Part shown: positions 1-8,224 of the stretch, one piece after another
Layout: every line of letters begins with the position of its first letter
How positions within the stretch are numbered: the stretch's first letter is position 1
NCBI GenBank assembly: GCA_965226475.1
Contig: CBDDDJ010000004.1
Coordinates: forward strand, 124,001 to 188,000
Origin: JASLMY01 sp965226475
Lineage (GTDB): Bacteria; Pseudomonadota; Alphaproteobacteria; GCA-2731375
Length of the DNA: 64,000 bases
Reading direction: 5' to 3'
Notes under the pieces: model-generated
What the model saw: the letters and a program-made list of their open reading frames with translations, nothing else
What the model was told of the DNA's origin: nothing
The model's database searches: none
Position numbers and translations under genes: made by a program

Positions 1-1097
1 TCGCCGTGCACCACCGCCACGCCCTCGGCCTCCAGCAGCTCGATGACGAAGTCGAGGTCGTTTTCGATCCGCTTGCCCTTGGGCGTCGCCTTGCCGATGC
101 AGCCCTCGCAACTGGGGTAGACGTAGAAGGCGCCTTCCGGTCTCGGGCAGGAGATGCCACTCGCCTGGTTGAGCATCGAGACCACGAGATCGCGCCGCTC
201 CTTGAAGGCGACGTTGTTGCGGGCGATGAAGTCCTGCGGGCCGCTCAAGGCCTCGACCGCCGCGGCCTGGCTGACCGAGGAGGGGTTGGAGGTGCTCTGC
301 CCCTGCAGCTTCGCCATCGCCTTGATCAGGTGCGCCGGCCCGGCGCCGTAGCCGATCCGCCAACCGGTCATGCAATAGGCCTTGGAGACGCCGTTCACGG
401 TCAAGGTGCGGTCCTTCAGGCCCGGCTCGACCTGGACCACGGTGACGAACTCGAAGTCGTCGTAGACCAGGTGCTCGTACATGTCGTCGGTCATGGTCCA
501 GACCTGGGGATGGCGCATCAGCACATCGGTCAGCGGCTTCAAATGCTCCCGCCCATAAGCCGCGCCCGAGGGGTTGGAGGGCGAATTGAAGATCAGCCAC
601 TTGGTCTTGCTCGTAATGGCGGCCTCCAGCGCCGCCGCCGTCATGCGGAAGCCGTCCTCGGCCGTCGTCGGCACGAACACCGGGGTGCCGCCGCCCAGAA
701 GCACGATATCGGGGTAGGAGACCCAGTAGGGCGCCGGCACGATCACCTCGTCGCCTGGGTTCAAGGTCGCCATGAAGGCGTTGTAGAGCACCTGCTTGCC
801 GCCGGTGCCGACGATCACCTCGTCCTGCTCGTAATCGAGGCCGTTCTCGCGCTTCAGCTTGGCGCGGATCGCCCGCTTCAGCTCCGGCGTGCCGTCGACG
901 TTGGTGTATTTGGTCACCCCGTCGCGAATCGCCTGGATCGCCACCTCCTTGACGTTGTCGGGGGTGTCGAAGTCGGGCTCCCCCTGGCTCAGGCCGATGA
1001 CGTCGAGGCCCTCCGCCCGCAGGTCGCGCGCCTTGGCCGAAATGGCCATGGTGGCGGAGGGTTGGATGCGGTCGAGGGACTCGGAAAGGAAGGCCAT
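1..1097 (-). CDS. Class I/II aminotransferase (aspartate aminotransferase type), C-terminus cut by window edge
   Basis: PLP-dependent aminotransferase of the AspC/AatA type, moving an amino group between aspartate (or another amino acid) and 2-oxoglutarate in the cytosol. Translation of the minus strand begins MAFLSESLDRIQPSATMAIS and shows the family landmarks GLSQGEPDFDTP, the NSPSNPSG loop that contacts the cofactor, and VNGVSKAYCMTGWRIGY holding the Schiff-base lysine. The start is chosen because GGAGG sits a few bases upstream. About 365 residues are visible against about 400 for the family, so some 35 C-terminal residues lie outside the window. The exact substrate cannot be read from the sequence. 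Confidence 0.93.
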   Translation of the reverse strand, partial: MAFLSESLDRIQPSATMAISAKARDLRAEGLDVIGLSQGEPDFDTPDNVKEVAIQAIRDGVTKYTNVDGTPELKRAIRAKLKRENGLDYEQDEVIVGTGGKQVLYNAFMATLNPGDEVIVPAPYWVSYPDIVLLGGGTPVFVPTTAEDGFRMTAAALEAAITSKTKWLIFNSPSNPSGAAYGREHLKPLTDVLMRHPQVWTMTDDMYEHLVYDDFEFVTVVQVEPGLKDRTLTVNGVSKAYCMTGWRIGYGAGPAHLIKAMAKLQGQSTSNPSSVSQAAAVEALSGPQDFIARNNVAFKERRDLVVSMLNQASGISCPRPEGAFYVYPSCEGCIGKATPKGKRIENDLDFVIELLEAEGVAVVHG

Positions 1098-1280
1098 GGC
1101 GACACCTCCGTCGGCTTGAAACTGAAGAGCGGGGTTCAGCGGACCCTAGTCCCGCGCGCGCCGGTTCGCAATGGTCGATAGGGCTCTCGGGCGGTCATTT
1201 TTTTCGGCCCTCCCGCGGGTCCGATTTGCCGCCGGCCGCGGGCCGGTGAATACTCGATGATCAGCGATGGGGAGGGGCCG

Positions 1281-1898
1281 ATGGCGGAGACGAACTGGGA
1301 GATCAGCGGCGAGTACATGGAGAGCTGCAACTGCGATTACCTTTGCCCCTGCATCTATACGAACCCGCAGGGGCCGGCGACGCATGAGCATTGCTACGCC
1401 ATGATGCTCTATCACATCGAAAAGGGGCATGGCGGCGAGGTCAACCTCGACGGTCTCGCCTTCGGCCTGGTCATCCGCTCCGGCCGGGTGATGGCCGACG
1501 GGGACTGGGTCTTCGCCGGCGTCGTCGACGAAAAGGCCGACGCGGCCCAGCGCGAGGCTCTCGCGGCAATTGTCGGCGGCGAGGCGGGTGGCGTGCCGGG
1601 CATGATCCGTGATGGCCTGGTGAGTGACTTTCGCGGCATCGAGTTCGCGCCCATGGCGTTCACCATCGACGGGTTGAAGCGGGTCGCGACGGCGGGCGGC
1701 GTCTTCTCTTTCGAGATCGAGGGCGTGACGCCGAGGACCGGCGGCACCGAGCCCATGTATCTGGAAAACACGTCGCACCCGGCCAACCGGCGCTTGGCGC
1801 TGGCGCAATCCAAGTCGCTCCGTGTCGAGGGCCTTGACCTCGACATGGTCGGCCAGGGCAACAACGGTCACTTCGCGCCCTTCGCCTGGAGCAACTAA
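1281..1898 (+). CDS. DUF1326 domain-containing protein
   Basis: Soluble protein of about 205 residues beginning MAETNWEISGEYMESCNCDY. The Cys-x-Cys cluster near residue 15 followed by LCPC and a core rich in Gly and hydrophobic residues fits DUF1326, a family of unknown function common in soil and marine bacteria. An upstream in-frame ATG at 1257 exists, but GGGGAGGGG directly precedes the ATG used here. It is transcribed divergently from the aminotransferase. The early cysteines suggest metal binding or redox chemistry, but this is inference. Confidence 0.8.
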   Translation: MAETNWEISGEYMESCNCDYLCPCIYTNPQGPATHEHCYAMMLYHIEKGHGGEVNLDGLAFGLVIRSGRVMADGDWVFAGVVDEKADAAQREALAAIVGGEAGGVPGMIRDGLVSDFRGIEFAPMAFTIDGLKRVATAGGVFSFEIEGVTPRTGGTEPMYLENTSHPANRRLALAQSKSLRVEGLDLDMVGQGNNGHFAPFAWSN

Positions 1899-1937
1899 AC
1901 TCTTTCGGGATTGGTCCCGGCCACCCGCTCCCCTGGC

Positions 1938-2549
1938 TCAGCCGAGTTCGGCGGCCGGCGCGATCCCGGGCATGGAGACGTAGCCCGGCAGGGCCTGGAT
2001 GCGCCCGATCCAGGCGATGACGTTTTTATAAGGCGAGAGCGAAATCTCGCCCACCGGCGCCAGGGCCACATAGGGATAGCAGGCGATGTCGGCGATCGTC
2101 GGCCGGCCGGCCGCGAGCCAGTCGTTCGAGGCCAGATGTCTCTCCAGCACCTCGAGCCCGGCGCGGCCCAGCGTTTGCGACTGCTCCATGTCCCAGGGCC
2201 GGGCGAACAGCTTGACCGCGCGGGCCCGCGCCAGGCCGTAGAGGCATTCGTTCTCCGCCACCGCCAGCCACTGCATGACCCGCACCAGCTCGCCCGTCGC
2301 GTCCGGCAGCCACTCCGGGCCGTGATGGCGCGCCAGATGGGTCAGAATCGCCTGGCTGTCCCAGATGACATCGTCGCCGTCGACCAGCGTCGGGATCTGG
2401 CCCCGGGGATTGAGCGCGAGATAGTCGTCCGTCCGGTTTTCGTTGGCGGCCAGATTGATCGGCGACAGCTCCAGTTCCACGCCCAGGAGCGCGGCCAGAA
2501 GGCGGACCTTGTAGCAGTTGCCGGAACCCTCGGCGTCGTGGAGTTTCAT
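1938..2549 (-). CDS. Glutathione S-transferase family protein
   Basis: 203 residues with the usual two-domain GST layout: an N-terminal thioredoxin-like half (MKLHDAEGSGNCYKVRLLAA, then NPRGQIPTLVDGDDVIWDSQAIL, the glutathione-binding cis-Pro and Asp-Ser region) and an alpha-helical C-terminal half with the conserved PTIADIACYPY motif. It probably conjugates or reduces electrophiles with glutathione. It lies 15 bp downstream of a dienelactone hydrolase on the same strand and is probably co-transcribed with it and with the VOC enzyme, suggesting a small detoxification or catabolic operon. GAAGAGGG precedes the start. Confidence 0.9.
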   Translation of the reverse strand: MKLHDAEGSGNCYKVRLLAALLGVELELSPINLAANENRTDDYLALNPRGQIPTLVDGDDVIWDSQAILTHLARHHGPEWLPDATGELVRVMQWLAVAENECLYGLARARAVKLFARPWDMEQSQTLGRAGLEVLERHLASNDWLAAGRPTIADIACYPYVALAPVGEISLSPYKNVIAWIGRIQALPGYVSMPGIAPAAELG

Positions 2550-2564
2550 CCCTCTTCCCCTCTC

Positions 2565-3302
2565 TCAAAGGCGCCGGCCGTAAAGATCGAACAGCCGCTC
2601 CCAGTGCCGTTCGGCGGCCGGCTTGTCGTGGCACCAGCGCTCCGGGAAGGCGAAGCCGTGGTGGACTCCCGGGTGGATCTCGATCTCGCCCTCCGTCCCG
2701 GCGGCATCGAACAGGCCCCGCAACTCCTCGACCATGTCCAAGGGCGCGAGTTCATCGTGCTCGGCGCAGGAGATGTAGGCCTCGCCGGCGATGCTGGCCA
2801 GATTCAGGTGCGGGCTTTCTTCCGCGTCGTTCACCAGCCAGGTGCCGTAGAAGGAGGCGGCGGCGGCCACGCGGTCGGGATAACGCGCCGCGGCGGCCAG
2901 CGCGTAGGGTCCGCTCATGCAATAGCCGTGGCAGCCGACGGCGCCCGACTTCACCCAGGGCCTGCCGTCGATGTAGCGCAGCATGGCGCCGAAATCCTCC
3001 ATCACCGGGGGAATCGTCATCTTGGTCCGGACGGCGCGCATGGCGGCGTGATCGTCGCTGCCCTTCTCCAGGACGTCGGGGCCGTATTTGGTCTCGCGCC
3101 CGGCGCGGTAATAAAGGTTCGGCAGCGCCACCACATAGCCGGCGGTGGCGAGCCGGCGGGCCATGTCGTAAAGTTCTTCTCGGATTCCCGGCGCGTCCAT
3201 CAGCAGAAACACGGCGGGATGGGGCCCGTGTCGTTCGGGCCGGCAGATGAAGGTCTCCATCGCCCCATCGTCGGTGGCGATGTCCACAATGTCTTCGATC
3301 AT
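2565..3302 (-). CDS. Dienelactone hydrolase family protein
   Basis: Alpha/beta hydrolase of 245 residues. The nucleophile elbow reads GCHGYCMSGPYAL, with Cys in place of Ser as is normal for dienelactone hydrolases; the acid is probably in CAEHDELAP and the histidine in VHHGFAFPER. Members open enol-lactones from chlorocatechol breakdown, but many relatives act on other esters, so the substrate is open. It is the middle gene of a VOC-DLH-GST series on the minus strand. Length is normal for the family. Confidence 0.9.
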   Translation of the reverse strand: MIEDIVDIATDDGAMETFICRPERHGPHPAVFLLMDAPGIREELYDMARRLATAGYVVALPNLYYRAGRETKYGPDVLEKGSDDHAAMRAVRTKMTIPPVMEDFGAMLRYIDGRPWVKSGAVGCHGYCMSGPYALAAAARYPDRVAAAASFYGTWLVNDAEESPHLNLASIAGEAYISCAEHDELAPLDMVEELRGLFDAAGTEGEIEIHPGVHHGFAFPERWCHDKPAAERHWERLFDLYGRRL

Positions 3303-3328
3303 CGAATACGATTCTCCGGCGCGGCCCG

Positions 3329-3727
3329 CTAGAGCTTCAGACCCCAGGCCCGCGTGGCGTAGTCCTCGGTCACGATATCGAAGACGACTCCGTCGGGGTC
3401 ATAGAACTTGATCTCGCTGGCGCCTTCCGGCGTGTTGGGAAGCGCCATGTGATAACGCCCGCCGTTCTTCTCGATGAGCTCGCCGTGGTCGTCGATATCC
3501 TCGACCACGAAGCCCATGTGGTGCAGGCCGTGGAAGTCCTTGCCGCGCGCATCGCCGGCCTGCTCGTCGGTCTTGAACTTGAGGATCGCCAGGCTGACCG
3601 TGCCGTCGGTCAGCAGGATGGCGATCTCCGATTCCATCGCCCGTTTCATCTCGAAGGTCTTTTCGTAGAACCGTGCCGCCGACTCCAGGTCGGGCACCGT
3701 GACGGCGATATGTCTCAGTTTGGGCAT
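3329..3727 (-). CDS. VOC family protein (lactoylglutathione lyase / glyoxalase I-like)
   Basis: 132-residue vicinal oxygen chelate protein starting MPKLRHIAVTVPDLESAARF. Metal-ligand positions typical of the fold are visible: His near residue 6, a second His in GLHHMGFVVED, and a Glu in the C-terminal strand near IKFYDPDGVVFDIV. GGGAG precedes the ATG; an in-frame extension to 4042 has no similarity and is rejected. It is the first gene of a likely operon with the hydrolase and GST genes. It could be a glyoxalase, an epimerase or a dioxygenase-fold protein. Confidence 0.85.
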   Translation of the reverse strand: MPKLRHIAVTVPDLESAARFYEKTFEMKRAMESEIAILLTDGTVSLAILKFKTDEQAGDARGKDFHGLHHMGFVVEDIDDHGELIEKNGGRYHMALPNTPEGASEIKFYDPDGVVFDIVTEDYATRAWGLKL

Positions 3728-3803
3728 CTTTCTCGCTCCCGCCTCGCATGTTGAGGCCCGATGGTGGGCGCCCGGCCGGCGCGCTGTCAAGCGAGAGCGG
3801 GCG

Positions 3804-3855
3804 AAAAGGGCCCGGGAGCGGCATCGACGATGGCATGGCGAGGCCGCTCCCGGGC
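3804..3855 (-). terminator. Strong GC hairpin with T-run on the minus strand
   Basis: Perfect 13-bp inverted repeat GCCCGGGAGCGGC (3810-3822) / GCCGCTCCCGGGC (3843-3855) with a 20-nt loop. Read on the minus strand it is followed by CCTTTT, as in an intrinsic terminator. It lies upstream of the VOC gene start, so it could stop antisense transcription from the dnaK side or act as an attenuator. The remaining sequence between the VOC gene and dnaK shows no supported gene. Confidence 0.45.
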
Positions 3856-4068
3856 AAGTGGCGGACGGGAATCGTCCGCCTCGTCGCGGGGCCCGTTCCG
3901 CGACGCCGAAATCCTCGATTCGGGAAACGGCGCAAATGGGGGAAAAAAACGGCGATTTCGTGGCATTTCGGAGAGCCGCGCCCGGCGATCGACCCCACTT
4001 GAGCGTCGAAAGGGCAAATATTCCTGTGCAATCTGGGTCCAAAGCGCCGAATTCCGCCGTTTTGACAG

Positions 4069-4097
4069 TTGCGAGAATGGCCCAGGAACCCTATATA
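4069..4097 (+). promoter_or_regulatory. Candidate dnaK promoter (heat-shock-like)
   Basis: TTGCGA at 4069-4074 and CCCTATATA at 4089-4097, about 100 bp upstream of dnaK. The spacing is 14 bp to the CCC or 17 bp to TATATA, compatible with an RpoH-type or a housekeeping promoter. An overlapping TTGACA at 4062-4067 is too far from the -10 to pair with it well. No CIRCE inverted repeat was seen. Assignment to a sigma factor is inference. Confidence 0.45.
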
Positions 4098-4199
4098 CCG
4101 GCTCGGGTTCGATGTCCCACAGTCTGAACTAGGCCATACACGGGGGTTGCCAGCGGTGCCACGTGGCCGCCGGAACCTGCCAAAGGGAGGTTATGGAAC

Positions 4200-6140
<1,941 letters not shown>

Positions 6141-6211
6141 GCGTCGGGCACGGATGTCCGTGGTGCCGTGGGAATCGTTCGACCGTTCGCGGCCGGCCGG
6201 GGTGAGGCGCC

Positions 6212-7342
6212 ATGTCCCGGCGTGACTATTACGAGGTTCTCGGCGTCGGGCGCGACGCTTCCGAGGCCGAGCTGAAGCAGGCCTTTCGCGGCCTCGCCAA
6301 GCAGCATCACCCCGACCGCAATCCGGACGACGCGGAAGCCGAACGGCTCTTCAAGGAAATCGGCGAGGCCTATGGCATCCTCTCCGATTCCGAGAAACGC
6401 CGCGCCTACGACCAGTTCGGCCACGCCGCCTTCGAGGGTGGGCAGGGTCCGGCCGGTGGCTCCGGCTTCGGCGGCACCTTCGCCGACGTGTTCGACGATC
6501 TCTTCGGCGAGTTCATGGGCGGCGGCAGGCGCCGCTCGTCCAACGGCGCCACGCGCGGCGCCGACATGCGCTACAACTTGGAAATCGGCCTGGAAGAGGC
6601 CTTCCACGGCAAGAAGACGCAGATCCGGGTGCCGACCACCGTCACATGTGACGGATGCGAGGGCTCGGGCGCCGAGTCCGGCTCCAAGCCGACGGTCTGC
6701 ATCACCTGCCAGGGCCACGGCAAGGTCCGCGCCCAGCAGGGCTTCTTCACCATCGAGCGGACCTGTCCCGGCTGCCACGGCGCGGGGCAGGTGATCCAAA
6801 ACCCCTGCCGGACCTGCGGCGGCGCCGGCCGGGTGGAGCAGGAACGCACGCTCTCCGTCAACATCCCGCCAGGCGTCGAGGAGGGAACGCGGATTCGCCT
6901 CTCGGACGAGGGCGAGGCGGGCTTGCGTGGCGGACCCTCGGGCGATCTCTACATCTTCCTGAGCGTGGCGCCGCACCATATCTTCAGGCGTGAATCGGTC
7001 CACCTCTACTGCCGGGTGCCGATCCCGATGGTCACCGCCACGCTCGGCGGCGCCATCGAGGTACCGACGATGGAAGGCGGACGCGTCTCGGTCAATATTC
7101 CCTCGGGGACCCAGACCGGGCGGCAGTTCCGCCTGCGCGGCAAGGGCATGCCGCAGCTCAACGGCTCGGTCCACGGCGACATCTACGTCCAGACCGTGGT
7201 CGAGACGCCGGTGAAGCTCAACAAGCGGCAGAAGGAACTGCTGCAGGAGTTCGCCGGGGAGGGTAACGACGAAGACACCAGCCCCGAAAGCGCCGGTTTC
7301 TTCGCCAAGGTCAAGGAACTCTGGGAAGACCTGACGGACTAG
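6212..7342 (+). CDS. dnaJ: Co-chaperone DnaJ (Hsp40)
   Basis: 376-residue DnaJ that stimulates the DnaK ATPase and delivers clients. It has an N-terminal J domain (MSRRDYYEVLGV, HPD motif near residue 33), a Gly/Phe-rich linker (GFGGTFADVFDDLFGEF), four zinc-binding repeats (CDGCEGSG, CITCQGHG, CPGCHGAG, CRTCGGAG) and the C-terminal substrate-binding domains. All eight zinc cysteines are intact. GGTGAGG lies before the ATG. Confidence 0.99.
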   Translation: MSRRDYYEVLGVGRDASEAELKQAFRGLAKQHHPDRNPDDAEAERLFKEIGEAYGILSDSEKRRAYDQFGHAAFEGGQGPAGGSGFGGTFADVFDDLFGEFMGGGRRRSSNGATRGADMRYNLEIGLEEAFHGKKTQIRVPTTVTCDGCEGSGAESGSKPTVCITCQGHGKVRAQQGFFTIERTCPGCHGAGQVIQNPCRTCGGAGRVEQERTLSVNIPPGVEEGTRIRLSDEGEAGLRGGPSGDLYIFLSVAPHHIFRRESVHLYCRVPIPMVTATLGGAIEVPTMEGGRVSVNIPSGTQTGRQFRLRGKGMPQLNGSVHGDIYVQTVVETPVKLNKRQKELLQEFAGEGNDEDTSPESAGFFAKVKELWEDLTD

Positions 7343-7362
7343 GTCCCGTCCAACCCATGATC

Positions 7363-7392
7363 GTCGTCACGAGCCAAGTCCGGCGATCCAGG
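7363..7392. repeat. Degraded copy of the repeat found at 51668
   Basis: Thirty bases that match 25 of 30 positions of 51668-51697 (shared start GTC-TC-CGAGC and shared end CGGCGATCCAGG). About 50 bp further on, CGGCTGGATGCCATC echoes the right half of that element (GCGCTGGATCGCCAC). This looks like a decayed copy of the same intergenic palindromic repeat, lying just after dnaJ. Confidence 0.5.
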
Positions 7393-7444
7393 ACGACGCG
7401 TTCAATTGACGGTTTGCCGCGCGATGGCGCCCGGCTGGATGCCA

Positions 7445-7603
7445 TCAGGCGGGCGGCCCGCCCGCCCGGCGCGGGTCCGAGAGGGCCATTGCCGGCGCCC
7501 TCCGCCGACGCCGGCGGAATGCCGGCCAGAACGCCACGGCACCGACCGAGATCAGCGACACGGCTCCAGAGGCGACGATCAACAGATCCAACAGTCCGAT
7601 CAT
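7445..7603 (-). CDS. Possible small membrane protein, 52 residues
   Basis: Short minus-strand frame starting MIGLLDLLIVASGAVSLIS: one hydrophobic helix of about 20-25 residues ending near FWPAF, then a run of six arginines and a polar tail. This is the positive-inside pattern of a single-pass inner-membrane peptide. GGGAG lies at good distance before the ATG. No family is recognised. The arginine run could come from GC-rich sequence, and a GC hairpin (GGCGGGC/GCCCGCC, 7448-7466) overlaps its 3' end, so it may not be expressed. Confidence 0.4.
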   Translation of the reverse strand: MIGLLDLLIVASGAVSLISVGAVAFWPAFRRRRRRAPAMALSDPRRAGGPPA

Positions 7604-7714
7604 GTTCTACTCCCAAGTGCCCACCAGGGAGTAGCTTTCCCATTTCGTTGTTGGGTATGTATTAATCCCGGCGGCCCGAGTCGAGAGACGACCGTCACAT
7701 TCCGCGCGAATTCC

Positions 7715-8011
7715 CTATTCGACGCCCTCGATCAGGAAGGCGTCGCCGTTGGCGGCCTCGAGGCGCATGGCGAGCGGGCCAGCGTATGCCTCGGAAGTGT
7801 ACCAGGGCTTGGCCTCCTCGTAGCTCGGAAAGCGGATGATGACGGTGCGCGATTTCGGCGGCGCGCCCTCGAGCGGTTCATGGCGGCCGGCCCGAACGAT
7901 GAACTCGCCGCCATAAGGGGCGAGCGTCGGGCCCGCGACGGCGCTGTAGGCCGCCATCTTCTCGACGTCGACCACGTCCAGGGTCAGGTAGATGTATCCG
8001 GGTGCCGTCAT
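7715..8011 (-). CDS. DUF1330 domain-containing protein
   Basis: 98-residue ferredoxin-like (dimeric alpha-beta barrel) protein starting MTAPGYIYLTLDVVDVEKMA. The conserved core GGEFIVRAGRHEPLEG, then VIIRFPSYEEAKPWYTS and AYAGPLAMRLEA, is typical of DUF1330. AAAGGAAAGG precedes the ATG; an in-frame extension to 8155 runs through a palindromic repeat and is rejected. Function is unknown; relatives resemble small heme- or flavin-free monooxygenases. Confidence 0.85.
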   Translation of the reverse strand: MTAPGYIYLTLDVVDVEKMAAYSAVAGPTLAPYGGEFIVRAGRHEPLEGAPPKSRTVIIRFPSYEEAKPWYTSEAYAGPLAMRLEAANGDAFLIEGVE

Positions 8012-8086
8012 GGGGCCTTTCCTTTCATGGTCGAGGGATTGGCTCGGCCGGGGGAGTGGGCCGGCCAGGATTGCCGGTTTTATACC

Positions 8087-8117
8087 AACCCGCAATGAAA
8101 GGGACTCATTGCGGGTT
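8087..8117. repeat. Perfect 12-bp inverted repeat
   Basis: AACCCGCAATGA (8087-8098) and TCATTGCGGGTT (8106-8117) form a perfect hairpin with a 7-nt loop. Its sequence resembles the second hairpin at 8181-8215 (ACCCGC-ATGA core), so the two look like members of one repeated palindrome family. Neither arm set is followed by a long T-run here. Confidence 0.6.
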
Positions 8118-8180
8118 GTCTGGCGTTCAGACGCAACGCGGGCTTTTCCTCGCATAAACTCGGGCGCGCGGTCGCGCTTG

Positions 8181-8215
8181 CCGACCCGCGATGAGTTGCA
8201 CTCAACGCAGGTCGG
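8181..8215. repeat. Second hairpin of the same palindrome family, T-run on plus strand
   Basis: CCGACC-C-GCG-A-TGAGT pairs with ACTCA-A-CGC-A-GGTCGG: 14 pairs with two mismatches and a 3-nt loop. TTTT follows on the plus strand (8216-8219). It sits between the 3' end of the HD-GYP gene and the start of the DUF1330 gene, so it might act as a terminator only for plus-strand transcripts. Confidence 0.5.
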
Positions 8216-8224
8216 TTTTAGACC

